This document shows positions 1 to 9,344 of a stretch of DNA of 64,000 nt, one piece after another (the stretch's first letter is position 1; every line of letters begins with the position of its first letter). Source of the DNA: Pantoea sp. Lij88 (GTDB taxonomy: Bacteria; Pseudomonadota; Gammaproteobacteria; Enterobacterales; Enterobacteriaceae); assembly GCF_030062155.1 (NCBI RefSeq), contig NZ_CP118267.1, positions 372,001 through 436,000 on the forward strand, read 5' to 3'. The notes below the pieces were generated by a model, which was not told where the DNA came from, searched no databases, and was given only the letters and a program-made list of their open reading frames with translations. The position numbers and the translations under genes were made by a program.

Positions 1-1088
1 AATCAAAAATTTTCGTCACGCCAGATTTCGCCCCGATGCTGATGAATATCCGGGTGCAGAACGGCAAAGCGGAGGCCACGGATGCCCTGCCATTGCATGA
101 CGATAAGGGCAACGTAAACGGATTGCCCTTGCAGGATGGCGTTATCGGGTCAACCAATGAAATCGCGCTAAGCGATACGTTGAAAGTGCTGCACGGCGAT
201 AACCGCGGTCTGGATACAGAAGGCATTACGCCAGATGGGAAGGGCGGATACTGGCTGTGCGATGAGTATGGCCCGTTCCTGATTAACGTTGATGAGCGCG
301 GTAAAATTCTCGCGATGCATGGGCCGCAGGCGGCAGAGGGAGAGAAATCCATCGCGGGCGGTCTGCCGAATATTCTTAAATGGCGTCAGCCAAATCGCGG
401 CTTTGAAGGGATCACCCGGATGCCGGATGGACGTATCATCGCCGCAGTGCAGAGCACGCTGGATATCGACGGTAAAAGTAAAAAGCAGGCGCGCTTTACT
501 CGTCTGGTGAGCTTCGACCCGGCGACCGGGAAAACCGCCATGTATGGTTACCCTATCGACAGCGAGGCTTACAGTAAAAACAGTGACGCAAAAATCGGTG
601 ATATCGTGGCGATCGACAATCAGCATATCCTGCTGATTGAACAGGGCAGCGATAAAAACGATGCGCAACGCAACCTTGTCTATAAGGTAGATCTCAGCCC
701 GGCTACCGAGCTTTCAGCATTTGATAAATCTGGTGACTATCCGGAGTTTGACGACGAGAAAGCGCTGGTGAAGCGTGGCATTAAATTCGCCGCGAAAAAG
801 CTGGTGGTCGATTTACGTCAGCTCGGCTGGCAGCAGGAGAAGGCAGAAGGACTGGCGCTGATCGACAACAAAACGCTGGCGGTCACCAATGACAATGACT
901 TTGGCGTGAAAACGGTCATGCAAAATCCGGTGGAAGGCAAGAAGCGCAAGGATTATCGCGTAACGGAGCAGGGGACGCTTACGGTTGATAATAAGCCGGT
1001 TGCCACGACAATTGCTCTGAAGCCGCTGAAGAAACCGGAGTCAGACAGTGAGTTGTGGATTGTCACGCTGCCGGAATCGCTGAAGTAA
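1..1088 (+). CDS. Esterase-like protein of the phytase-like family (5' end outside window)
   Basis: The reading frame is open from the first base, and the first ATG (36) lies inside the conserved region, so the start lies left of the window. About 360 residues are visible. The pattern GLDTEGITPDGKGGYWLCDE, followed by GFEGITRMPDGR and a late EGLALIDNKTLAVTNDND block, is typical of the secreted phytase-like (esterase-like activity of phytase) beta-propeller family. Repeated Asp/Glu-Gly-rich blades fit metal-dependent hydrolysis of phosphoesters in the periplasm or outside the cell. The substrate is not known from sequence. The signal peptide cannot be seen because the N-terminus is missing. 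The 24-bp palindromic repeat follows directly. Confidence 0.8.
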   Translation, partial: SKIFVTPDFAPMLMNIRVQNGKAEATDALPLHDDKGNVNGLPLQDGVIGSTNEIALSDTLKVLHGDNRGLDTEGITPDGKGGYWLCDEYGPFLINVDERGKILAMHGPQAAEGEKSIAGGLPNILKWRQPNRGFEGITRMPDGRIIAAVQSTLDIDGKSKKQARFTRLVSFDPATGKTAMYGYPIDSEAYSKNSDAKIGDIVAIDNQHILLIEQGSDKNDAQRNLVYKVDLSPATELSAFDKSGDYPEFDDEKALVKRGIKFAAKKLVVDLRQLGWQQEKAEGLALIDNKTLAVTNDNDFGVKTVMQNPVEGKKRKDYRVTEQGTLTVDNKPVATTIALKPLKKPESDSELWIVTLPESLK

Positions 1089-1111
1089 GATTCAATGGAT
1101 GAAACGTCAAC

Positions 1112-1135
1112 GTCCGCTTATGTCATTAAGCGGAC
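1112..1135. repeat. 24-bp intergenic palindrome, copy 1
   Basis: Arms GTCCGCT and AGCGGAC enclose a 10-nt spacer (TATGTCATTA). The same arms with the same total length recur at 13340 and 22900, and a variant lies at 52607. It sits just after the phytase-like gene and may also end its transcript. Confidence 0.7.
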
Positions 1136-1173
1136 TGTTTCAGGCTGACGTCTGCAATCACCAGGTCACAACG

Positions 1174-1355
1174 TTATTTCAGGGAGAGCGCTGTACGGGT
1201 ATTCGAAAAAGTATGCATTTTCTCTTCAGGAAAACATGACTTCATCCAGTTGTTAATCAGTGCACGATACAGCGCCTCTGCTTCCGCCAACCGGCTCAGC
1301 AGGCAGTATTTATCGGTCTGGTGTGCCAGTGATGGCTCGCCGGGACCGAAAGGCG
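1174..1355 (-). pseudogene. C-terminal remnant of an M20-family metallopeptidase/deacylase
   Basis: The minus strand encodes FGPGEPSLAHQTDKYCLLSR, then LAEAEALYRALINNW and a stop. The GPGEP-LAHQTDEYC signature is the C-terminal metal-binding region of ArgE/DapE-like M20 peptidases. Only about 60 residues remain; a stop codon lies just upstream in the same frame and the catalytic domain is absent. This is a gene relic, not a small protein. Confidence 0.7.
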
Positions 1356-1498
1356 TTTACCGCATTACCCGGGAGTCACTCCTGAACCCGATTAATTCCT
1401 TTCACGCGTGCACCATAATGAACGGTGTGCAGAAAGTCGCTTATTCAGGTTCTGGCTGAAGCAGCCATTCAGACGATATTTGCCTGCCAAAACTATTC

Positions 1499-2267
1499 AC
1501 CCTGCAGTTAGTGATCTTTAGCGCCAACGATAATCCAGTGTCGCAAAACGATGCGATCGAAAATTATATTCAACAGGATGTGAAGGGCATTATGGTGGAT
1601 GTGATTGACGTCAAAGGGATTATGCCAGCTATAAAAGGAGCGGTCGCCGCTAAAACACCGGTGATTGCGATTGTTGGGATATTACCGGCGGCCCTCAGGC
1701 GGCGCAGATGGGCGTGGATAACCTGGAAGGCGGCAAAATTATCGGTAAATATTTTGTCGACTACGTGGCGATAAATATGGACGGCAAAGCGCGACTGGGT
1801 ATTGTGGGCACGCTGAACTCGGCCGTGCCGAACCAGCGTCAAGAAGAATTTGAAGAAACCATTAAGAGCAATCCGGGCATTACCGTAGCGGACGTGGTTC
1901 ATGGCCAGAACGTGCAGGGTACTGCGATGACGGCGGCAGAAACCTGATTACCGGTAATCAGGATTTAACCGCTATCTACGCGAGCGGTGAACCGGCACTG
2001 CTGGGGGCGATTGCTGCCGTTGAAAACCAGGGGCGTCAGAAGGACATCAAAGTCTTTGGCTGGGATCTGACGTCAAAAGCCATTAGCGGCATTGATGGCG
2101 GTTATGTCACGGCCGTGCTGCAGCAGGATCCGAAAAAGATGGGTGAAGAGGCGGTAAAAGCCCTGAACGCGCTGGCATCGGGCAAAACCGTGTCAAAAAC
2201 CATTCTGGTGCCGGCCACGGTGGTGACCAAAGCCAATTTGGACAGCTACCGGGCGATGTTTAAGTAA
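1499..2267 (+). pseudogene. Degraded periplasmic sugar-binding protein (RbsB/YtfQ-like)
   Basis: Three successive frames together encode most of a type-I periplasmic sugar-binding protein: VIFSANDNPVSQNDAIENYI up to about 1680, then TGGPQAAQMGVDNLEGGKII to about 1937, then NLITGNQDLTAIYASGEPAL to the stop at 2265-2267. There are two frameshifts, near 1680 and 1938. The N-terminus, signal peptide and partner ABC genes are missing. The family normally binds pentoses or hexoses for ABC import. It lies beside the M20 relic, so this segment is a graveyard of deleted genes. Confidence 0.85.
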
Positions 2268-3107
2268 TCGCTGACTCGCTGCATGCAAGTATGTTCAAGC
2301 CACTTAGCTCCCGCCTGACTCCGGTACTTCAATCGGATGCGTGACGCCATTCACTGGCGTTACGCCGTTCCGTCCTCAGGAAAGTTTCATACTCATCTCA
2401 GCACTGAAACCCTTTCCGACTGTTCTGGAGCGGAGGTCTTGTCGTAACCCGTCATTCATTCGCCCGTCTGCTGTTAATGATTATGTCCTTCAACTCTCTA
2501 CATCAACCAAAACCACTGAGACCTGGCTGACGAGCAAAACATTAATGGCTTAGCAGAGGGTGTGATCAACGCAGGTGGTGACGCCATAAAAGTGCTGTTT
2601 TACTGACTTTGGCTCGAAGCAGCGGCGCTGCATATGCCGGGGATCCTCGCTGCAATTGCTGCGTAACCCTATGACACTATGAAAGAACGTAAATAGCCGC
2701 GGCTAGAGGGGTGTACCAGCGCTCCTGGCATATTGCCTGCCAGAGGGTGATAAAATACCGGGTTTCTCAGGGGCCTCCTGCGGATGAGTTCAGGTTGACA
2801 GAGCTAATGAGAGCCGTAGTGCAGAGTAAAAGGAAACAGACTGTTTAAGTTCTTAATCAATTAGCCAGTCTGATGTGTATTGGCTCATATTACGTTTAAT
2901 TCTGATATGAAAATGAAATTTACTGATATCACATGAGTTCGATATATAAATAAATTCCAGGAAATTATTTTAACAGCAAATATATAATGTAAGCCAGAGG
3001 AGAAAATAAATGTCACCACTCAGATTGACTTATTTTTTCCCAATTCTATAATCAAATTGAAAGGCGAGTTCATAACGCCCTTAACATCAGTTATCCGTGT
3101 GTGTTTT
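2268..3107. other. Intergenic stretch with no recognisable gene
   Basis: About 840 bases with only short, incoherent open frames. No RNA gene, repeat or protein family was recognised. The last 250 bases become strikingly AT-rich, marking the start of the AT-rich segment that holds the LysR and MCP genes. It may contain further gene relics too decayed to identify. Confidence 0.5.
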
Positions 3108-3134
3108 GCCCGCAATAGCCGCGGGCTTTTTTTT
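3108..3134 (+). terminator. Rho-independent terminator
   Basis: A 6-bp stem GCCCGC/GCGGGC with loop AATAGCC is followed by eight T residues. It reads out on the plus strand and would shield the convergent LysR gene from rightward transcription. Confidence 0.75.
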
Positions 3135-3164
3135 ATTATGCTGCCGGCAGAGTTGAAGCAATTT

Positions 3165-4064
3165 TTAAAACACATCAGAAAAACTTTCAGATACGGGTAT
3201 GATGGCTTTCCCTATTTCTGATGCAAGTCGCGCAAAGACCTCATCTTCAGTAGTGTCTCCTCTGTGAATCAGATATAACTTCTTTTTTATTGCTGTACCT
3301 CTGAGAGGGATATACTTTATCTTTTCATCTTTTCTGACAGCATACTGAGGGATTAAAGCGATCTCTCTTTTTTGCAAAAGTGCCATTTTAAGAACTTCTG
3401 TTGTAGTAAATATGATGTCTTTTTTGAAATTCAGTCCATGCTTAAGAAGGATTCTGTTCTGTGACGTATCAAGAGAATTACTGTCCTGAATCCCTAAAAC
3501 CATCCTGTCTTTCAGTTCATCCAGACTGATTTCTTTACTGTCAGCCAGGGGGTCTTCACTGCTGACAGCGAGCACGTAGGGGAATTCAGCAACCAGTTTT
3601 TTTTCATAGAGGGAAAAGTTTTCGTCACAGGCTGAAAGGATACAATGCATTTTTCCGGAATCAATCTGGGTTTTGAAATTATCCTTACTGATTTCATGAA
3701 CCTTTACCGGCCGTTCAGTCAATCCGTCCAGCGAGTTAACTACCTGCGTGTAGAGGTAATGAGAAAGAGATGTAGTGATACCCAGATGCATACATCTGTT
3801 GATGACTTCTTCAGTATCGGCAACTTCCCTGATCATTCTCATACAGACGAGTATTGACTGCGCATAAGCAAGAATTTCTGTTCCTTTATCTGTCAGAGCA
3901 AGTGTGCGCGTTGAACGTCTGAAAAGGGAAGCACCTAATTCCTTTTCCATCCGACTTATCGAGTTACTGATAGTTGGTTGCGATGCATTACAGCATTCAG
4001 CTGCCCTGCTAAAACTTCCTTTCTCTGCAACGGCCACGAAATATTCAAGATCCTTAAGATTCAT
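3165..4064 (-). CDS. LysR-family transcriptional regulator (OxyR/CbbR-like architecture)
   Basis: The N-terminal winged helix-turn-helix starts MNLKDLEYFVAVAEKGSFSR and continues AAECCNASQPTISNSISRME, the classic LysR DNA-binding domain. A two-lobed co-inducer domain follows. The start is placed at 4064 because the upstream 32 residues are not LysR-like and the conserved MNLKDLEYF is the usual beginning; this gives 299 residues. The gene is AT-rich like its neighbours. The target and inducer are unknown. No divergent gene sits directly upstream; the small unknown ORF begins 252 bases away on the other strand and could be its target. Confidence 0.85.
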   Translation of the reverse strand: MNLKDLEYFVAVAEKGSFSRAAECCNASQPTISNSISRMEKELGASLFRRSTRTLALTDKGTEILAYAQSILVCMRMIREVADTEEVINRCMHLGITTSLSHYLYTQVVNSLDGLTERPVKVHEISKDNFKTQIDSGKMHCILSACDENFSLYEKKLVAEFPYVLAVSSEDPLADSKEISLDELKDRMVLGIQDSNSLDTSQNRILLKHGLNFKKDIIFTTTEVLKMALLQKREIALIPQYAVRKDEKIKYIPLRGTAIKKKLYLIHRGDTTEDEVFARLASEIGKAIIPVSESFSDVF

Positions 4065-4316
4065 CACCTGTACGCCTGTAATATTATCAGCCACTACGTA
4101 AGCATAATGCAAAATATTATAATTGGTAGTGTAAGCCTTTTCCTTATTCAGAATAAACATCCACTAAGTCAAATTGGCTGCTATTCGGATGGTTATATTT
4201 AATTAGTGAATATATAAACATCATCTATACGAATAATAATAGCGGCGGGAGTGTAAGGATTTCGTAAATAAAATAAGATAAAATTTTACAGGGTTGTTCT
4301 TTTATTTTGTCTGTGT

Positions 4317-4700
4317 ATGATAACTTTCGAAAAAAGAAATAAATTAATAAATATTAATTATGGAGCAGGCGATGTGAATAGGTTTAAGTCCTTGATTAAT
4401 ATTGATAAACACCGTGAGTTATCCTTTTTTACTGAGGTTTCTTCTGGTATGGTGCATCAACTTAATAGCAAGAAGTACAAAATATTTGATGAATACATTA
4501 ACAATGTAAATATTATAAGATTTAATTTGGCCTGCGTATCAGAGATTTTACATGATGAAAATAATAACTTTGAAAACTATCTCTTTGATAATGATCCAGC
4601 GCTTTACTACAATGCCCAGTCATTACTACTCGCTGTCAGGATGTTTGAGAATATGTTAGACAGTCTTACCGAATCACTCAGTAACGCTGCGGATAACTGA
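4317..4700 (+). CDS. Hypothetical AT-rich small protein upstream of an MCP gene
   Basis: 127 codons, mostly predicted alpha-helical in the C-terminal half (residues 70-125). No domain, signal peptide or membrane segment was recognised. No clear Shine-Dalgarno precedes the ATG, so the start is uncertain. Base composition is far more AT-rich than the rest of the window, as in the neighbouring LysR, MCP and 6665-6955 genes. It ends 181 bases before the MCP on the same strand, so it may be a partner, but no function can be assigned. Confidence 0.45.
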   Translation: MITFEKRNKLININYGAGDVNRFKSLINIDKHRELSFFTEVSSGMVHQLNSKKYKIFDEYINNVNIIRFNLACVSEILHDENNNFENYLFDNDPALYYNAQSLLLAVRMFENMLDSLTESLSNAADN

Positions 4701-4881
4701 TATTAAGAATGCATCGCGTCAGGCATGTAAAATCCGATCCCTGTAAATTTTTACTAATCTTAATGCTTTCTTATTAATCATCTGTATGACTGATAAGCCT
4801 GTTAAAATAAGAAAATTCACCTGCATTAAAGTGAAGCTCTGTCGATGTTATTTTATATTTAACTATAAATGGGTATGCACA

Positions 4882-6426
4882 ATGAAAATATCGACTCGTC
4901 TTATAATAGGATTTGGTTTTCTCATCCTCCTTTTCGCACTTTGCGTGGGAATTTCTCATCATGCGTTATCTCATGCTCAGAAGGGGATGGACAACGTAGC
5001 CACCGTGAAAATGAAAAAATACGGGTTAATTCTCGACATGAGAGGTAATCTTCGGGATATGGCGGTCGCTGTCAGAAATGTGGCTCTCTTCACGGATCCG
5101 GCTCTTGTGAAAGAAGAATATGAGCGTCTTGAAAGTCAGAAGAAATTTTACATTCAAAACAGAATCGCGCTGGAGAAACTTCTGAAAGAAGATTCCACAT
5201 TTGCCGGACGCAAAAAACTTTCTGAGATAATTCAGCTTGAGCAAAAGGCCTTAATGACTATTGAAAACACCGCACAACTGGCCATGTCTCGCAGAACACA
5301 AGAAGCAGTGAATTATCTTATTAGTGTCAACCGTCCAGTACACAGAGCGTTAATGGACGCCCTGAACGATATGACCACAGTGCAGATGGATAATACGCGA
5401 AACGCGGTGGAAGAAAACCGTAAAAATGCAAATGCTGCAGTCACAGTACTGGTATGCATCGCAATAATTTCTGTTGTTTTTTCAATTCTGACATGTATTA
5501 CACTTATCCGATCGATTATGCGTGAATTGGGAGGGGAACCCGTCCAGGCCAGGTTAATTGCTTCATCTATAGCTGAAGGGAATCTGACTTCCTTTATCAA
5601 TATTAAAAAGAGCGATACTACTAGTCTCATGGCTTCATTAAATGGAATGCAGACACGTCTCCGGGGACTGGTTTCGCAGATAAAGAAATCATCAGTCAGT
5701 GTCGCATTTGCTGTAGATGAGATTTCCAGAGGGAATGAAGAATTATCGTCCCGGACGGAACAGCAGGCTGCTGCCCTCCAGGAAACGGCAACCAGCATGG
5801 AGCAATTAACGTCAACTGTTAAAAATAATTCGGCAACTGCACAACAAACCGCGGTATCAGCCAGGGCGGTCGCAGACCTGACCAGACAGGGGGAATCGGA
5901 TGTCAAACTTATGTCTGAAACAATGAATGCAATATCCTTAAGTGCGACAAAAGTCAGCGAAATTACAGGCGTTATTGAAAGTATCGCTTTTCAGACAAAT
6001 ATCCTCGCGCTGAATGCTGCAGTTGAAGCTGCACGCGCTGGCGAAGAAGGACGTGGTTTTGCCGTAGTAGCAGGAGAAGTCAGAACGCTTGCTCAGAGAA
6101 GTGCTGATGCAGCCAGGGACATCAAGATCCTTATTGAGCAGGCTGTAAGCCAGGTCGAAGGTGGCGTCATTATAGCTACGGCAACGGGCGAAAATATTCT
6201 CAGTGTTGTTGGCAAGGTAGGTGTGCTTGCAGAATCTATGGACCATATCGCACTTTCTTCTTCAGAGCAGATGCAGGGCATATCACAGATTGAAATAGCC
6301 ATTACCGAAATGGATGGCGTGACCCAGCATAATGCGACACTGGTTGAGGAATCTACATCTGCTTTGAGTTCACTTTCCGGGCAGGTCCATTTTTTAAAAG
6401 AGATCACATCAATTTTCAGTGTCTGA
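4882..6426 (+). CDS. Methyl-accepting chemotaxis protein with four-helix-bundle-type sensor
   Basis: 514 residues. A first transmembrane helix (about 7-27) and a second (about 188-210) bracket a periplasmic helical sensor resembling the Tar/Tsr-like 4HB_MCP fold. A HAMP linker and a long coiled-coil signalling domain follow, with the hallmark hairpin tip [20 protein letters not shown]. It should cluster with CheA/CheW and signal to the flagellar motor. The start is taken at the second ATG (4882), directly before [12 protein letters not shown], because the preceding 32 codons are not MCP-like. The C-terminus ends in ITSIFSV and lacks the NWETF CheR-docking pentapeptide. The ligand is unknown; the sensor is not obviously an amino-acid type. 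The gene is AT-rich. Confidence 0.92.
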   Translation: MKISTRLIIGFGFLILLFALCVGISHHALSHAQKGMDNVATVKMKKYGLILDMRGNLRDMAVAVRNVALFTDPALVKEEYERLESQKKFYIQNRIALEKLLKEDSTFAGRKKLSEIIQLEQKALMTIENTAQLAMSRRTQEAVNYLISVNRPVHRALMDALNDMTTVQMDNTRNAVEENRKNANAAVTVLVCIAIISVVFSILTCITLIRSIMRELGGEPVQARLIASSIAEGNLTSFINIKKSDTTSLMASLNGMQTRLRGLVSQIKKSSVSVAFAVDEISRGNEELSSRTEQQAAALQETATSMEQLTSTVKNNSATAQQTAVSARAVADLTRQGESDVKLMSETMNAISLSATKVSEITGVIESIAFQTNILALNAAVEAARAGEEGRGFAVVAGEVRTLAQRSADAARDIKILIEQAVSQVEGGVIIATATGENILSVVGKVGVLAESMDHIALSSSEQMQGISQIEIAITEMDGVTQHNATLVEESTSALSSLSGQVHFLKEITSIFSV

Positions 6427-6664
6427 AATATATTCAGATAGATACTTCGGGTTTATTGGTTAGCTAATCAGCAACCGGAATTTGTAAGGGTTAGAGCAGG
6501 GCTCCAGATCTTTACGCCGGGTAGTTTTCCAGTAGCTCGTCGTAAATTCATTGTGACTTATAGTTAACAGGCGCATTAAGGTTTTAAAATATTTTATCGT
6601 CTCTTTGGTATAAAAAAATTTTAATGCGCTGCTGATATCAATGTCAGTTCAGGAGTGGAAAATA

Positions 6665-6955
6665 ATGAATGAGATGTACCTGGAGTTTATTGAAATAAAA
6701 GGTCAGACTGATGCGCTTTTACTGCAGTTGAGTGAAGGTAAATACAAAGACCCAAATACTTTTATAAATAACTATATCCACTTGCAGAAAGTATATTGCA
6801 GGTTCAGGCCATATCTGGCGGATATAAATTTCGTGGAGTGGGCCGTAGTTAAGGATAAAACCACTCTGGTTGAGATTGTTATGACGGGCAGGGCAATAAT
6901 GTGTATGCATAATTTTCACAATACATTATCCCGTACGATTCAAGAAAAAAGATAA
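6665..6955 (+). CDS. Hypothetical small protein downstream of MCP
   Basis: 96 residues starting MNEMYLEFIEIKGQTDALLL. The start at 6665 is chosen because an AGGAG motif lies 9 bases upstream; an in-frame ATG at 6641 lacks one. It looks helical and cytosolic, with no recognised family. It follows the MCP on the same strand after 238 bases and shares its AT-rich composition. No function is proposed. Confidence 0.5.
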   Translation: MNEMYLEFIEIKGQTDALLLQLSEGKYKDPNTFINNYIHLQKVYCRFRPYLADINFVEWAVVKDKTTLVEIVMTGRAIMCMHNFHNTLSRTIQEKR

Positions 6956-7009
6956 ATTGATTTCCCTGTATTTTTTGACGCGTGGAATACTGGAAGTAAT
7001 TATTAATTT

Positions 7010-8179
7010 CTATTGAAGGAACGTCAAAGAGCCATAACCTAACTGATCAAATCCCCCACTAGCAGAGCCATAGTTGCCACCACCACCTTCGTCTCCGCTT
7101 TTTTCCATAATGGTTTTAATTTCCGGCGCTTTGAGATGCATCTTTTCGACGTAGTGTCCGTAAAAAAGAGCCCATACTGGCCGGGGGTCACCACGGCTCG
7201 TATCAGAGATAGTGTTCTGAACAACGTCGCTGTTATGGTAAGGGGTAAAAGGGACACTGCCGCCTGAATTATATACAGCTGCATAACGAGCAGCCCCAAG
7301 AAGACGATTATTGTATGAGCTAAACAAATCCTCTCCCTGACTCCATGCCAGCTGGCATATGACCCCGGCAAGGCCAATTCCAAGAAGCGTATGTCCCTGA
7401 TCGCGACCACTTTCCTGCCACTGCACCAGTCCGTCAGGGTATCGATTCCAGGCCGCATTCATTATTGCACCGTTTCCCTTGCCATGAAGATAATAATCCC
7501 TGGCCTCTGTATAAAGATCCTTCCTGTCAGTAAATATACCTATTGCCATAAGTGAAGCAATATTGGAAAGATCCCAGTTAGCCCAGTAATGATCTATCTT
7601 TGCGCCATTATGATTTTCGAGAAAAGATTTATTCATGGGAGCAAAAATTTCTAGCAGCATCTGCTTAACTTTCTGTTGCTCCTGTGAAGTAAAAGCAGTT
7701 GAACCCTTAAGGGTTTCAGCTGCAATGGCCATTTGATAACCATATAAACCTGAAGCCAGAAACTTATCTGAAGTGCCATCGATCCTTTTCAGTTGCTCAG
7801 CCCACTGCAACAGAATGTCCGCAGCTCTTAATGCACGCGCGTTATCTCCACTGATACGCCAGTCAAGAGCCAGAGCATACGCGGCGGCAGCATCATTAAA
7901 AAGCCTGGCATAATTTTCGTGAGCGTGTCCTGGCGCTGTTCCCCGATAAACTATCGATACAGGATGAGCCTGGTAGGTTATGGCGTCATGGCTGTTACTA
8001 CGTAACATTGCAAAATCAGACGCCCATGGATTACGTTTCTCTCTGACTTTTTGCGCTATCAAATTAAACTCATCTGAAGTATTTAACGCTCCCGGATGAA
8101 TAAAATCATGATTAGCTGAAAAGCATAATGGGGGGATAAAAGACAGCACGAGGAAAGAAACGCTATATATTTTTTTCAT
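7010..8179 (-). CDS. Alginate lyase-family polysaccharide lyase (secreted)
   Basis: 389 residues. The N-terminus MKKIYSVSFLVLSFIPPLCF followed by SAN is a clear Sec signal peptide, so the enzyme acts in the periplasm or outside. The body matches the alginate-lyase (alpha/alpha)-toroid family PF05426: ENHNGAKIDHYWANWDLSNI is the region that carries the catalytic Asn/His and the DHYWANWD block, and WNRYPDGLVQWQESGRDQGH provides the conserved Tyr/Arg/His region. Members beta-eliminate uronate polymers such as alginate or glucuronan (PL5/PL38-type); which one cannot be told here. The ATG overlaps the TGA of cheZ by four bases (ATGA), so the two are translationally coupled. Confidence 0.8.
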   Translation of the reverse strand: MKKIYSVSFLVLSFIPPLCFSANHDFIHPGALNTSDEFNLIAQKVREKRNPWASDFAMLRSNSHDAITYQAHPVSIVYRGTAPGHAHENYARLFNDAAAAYALALDWRISGDNARALRAADILLQWAEQLKRIDGTSDKFLASGLYGYQMAIAAETLKGSTAFTSQEQQKVKQMLLEIFAPMNKSFLENHNGAKIDHYWANWDLSNIASLMAIGIFTDRKDLYTEARDYYLHGKGNGAIMNAAWNRYPDGLVQWQESGRDQGHTLLGIGLAGVICQLAWSQGEDLFSSYNNRLLGAARYAAVYNSGGSVPFTPYHNSDVVQNTISDTSRGDPRPVWALFYGHYVEKMHLKAPEIKTIMEKSGDEGGGGNYGSASGGFDQLGYGSLTFLQ

Positions 8180-8793
8180 AATCCCAGGCTCGCCAGCAGA
8201 TCATCTACATCGTCCTGGCTAGCAGGTAAAGTTGAAGAGGGAGTTGAAGAAAGTTTCTCTGAATGACCTGGGCTGACAATACCGGGTGAAGTGTCTCGCA
8301 GTAACTGTATCAACTGCTGCTCTACCTGATTAAGGATACCCACCATATGCTGGACAATCTGGCCAGTCACATCCTGAAAACCCTGAGCCATCATAATGGC
8401 ATGCAATTGCTGAGACGTTTCGCTGTTAACCTGCCTGACATTTATCAGCCATGCTCGCGTCTCTGTTGCCAGTTCATAAGCCAGATTTTTATCTTCCGGC
8501 CCCTCAGAAAGGGCATTCCAGCGTAACTTCAGGCTGTCCGCATCTTCAGACAGCCGCTCCTGTCCGGGCATTGCTGTTTCCACATTCAGAAGTACGCTAT
8601 CTGCTGCTTCCTGTGTAAGAGTAACAACATGACCCAATCTTTCACGTGCTCCAGGGATGTCCCCGGCCAGTTCTTCGATCGCTTTATCTAATCCGAGCTG
8701 CCTGAGACTGTTTCTGAGGTTGCGCAGAATCTCACATGAGCGAACGGTCAGTATATGAATATCATTTTCATTTCTGGAATTTTCCGGTGACAT
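8176..8793 (-). CDS. cheZ: CheZ chemotaxis phosphatase paralogue 1
   Basis: 205 residues aligning end to end with E. coli CheZ: the N-terminal helix motif LRNSLRQLGLDKAIEE, the catalytic HAIMMAQGFQDVTGQIV segment retaining the Asp (D141) and Gln (Q145) equivalent to E. coli D143 and Q147, and the C-terminal CheY-binding peptide ASQDDVDDLLASLG. It should dephosphorylate CheY-P. It is not in a che operon; instead its stop overlaps the start of an alginate-lyase-family gene. A sigma-28-like promoter lies about 40 bases upstream. An AGGAAA Shine-Dalgarno supports the start at 8793. A second paralogue lies at 13442. Confidence 0.93.
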   Translation of the reverse strand: MSPENSRNENDIHILTVRSCEILRNLRNSLRQLGLDKAIEELAGDIPGARERLGHVVTLTQEAADSVLLNVETAMPGQERLSEDADSLKLRWNALSEGPEDKNLAYELATETRAWLINVRQVNSETSQQLHAIMMAQGFQDVTGQIVQHMVGILNQVEQQLIQLLRDTSPGIVSPGHSEKLSSTPSSTLPASQDDVDDLLASLGL

Positions 8794-8833
8794 AAATGCA
8801 GTTTCCTGTTTTAAAATAAATTACCATCTAAAA

Positions 8834-8859
8834 TTATCGGTGGTTTACGATTTTATTTA
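8834..8859 (-). promoter_or_regulatory. Candidate FliA (sigma-28) promoter of cheZ1-lyase operon
   Basis: On the minus strand TAAA is followed after 14 bases by ACCGATAA, compared with the known sigma-28 pattern TAAA-N15-GCCGATAA. The -10 matches 7 of 8 and the spacer is one base short. It lies 41 bases upstream of the cheZ1 ATG. Confidence 0.55.
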
Positions 8860-9177
8860 AGTGACTATTTTCAGGTTTGCAGACTATAGTTTGAATAATT
8901 TACGTTAACATTTTTAATATATTCATCCTCTTCTTAACCTGCTAAATCATTATGCTGGTATTTGTCTCTGCAGGATAGATCTATTACCATTTATAGACAT
9001 TTATTATCTTTTTTCATTGTGAGTAATTTATTTAGAATAAGAATTTAATTTATAAATTTTAACAATAAATACATGTCAGAAAATTTAATTTATGACTGAA
9101 GTCCCTGAAATTTATTAAGGCCAGTTAAGGTTTCAATAACATCGATGTCCTGCAATGAGATCTATTTTATCCGCTGG
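8860..9177. other. AT-rich intergenic stretch
   Basis: Very AT-rich sequence upstream of the cheZ1 promoter. No coding frame, RNA or repeat was recognised. Confidence 0.4.
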
Positions 9178-9291
9178 TTATGAATAACAATTTTTATCTA
9201 CAGGGATCAGCTCGTTTTGCCAGTTACTGACAATGACTGCCACCAGCGCCAGCGTAATCACCATGCCTGCATGACGTAATACATTTTTCAT
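9178..9291 (-). CDS. Possible 37-residue single-span membrane protein
   Basis: The minus strand encodes MKNVLRHAGMVITLALVAVI, then VSNWQNELIPVDKNCYS and TAA. A positively charged N-terminus and a hydrophobic helix (about 9-22) give a typical small inner-membrane protein. It begins 53 bases after the TetR stop on the same strand. The ribosome-binding site is weak (GACGAG). It could also be the relic of a larger gene's N-terminus. Confidence 0.35.
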   Translation of the reverse strand: MKNVLRHAGMVITLALVAVIVSNWQNELIPVDKNCYS

Positions 9292-9344
9292 GGCTCGTCA
9301 TGCAGGCAGAAGGTTGCCCCTTCGTTGAACCGGATCGCGGGCAG

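Noticed and set aside
168-668. 166-codon open frame on the minus strand inside the phytase-like gene
   Set aside because: It lies wholly opposite a conserved coding region and shows no domain; a shadow frame.
2341-2553. 70-codon plus-strand frame in the gene-free stretch
   Set aside because: No ribosome-binding site, odd composition and no recognisable motif.
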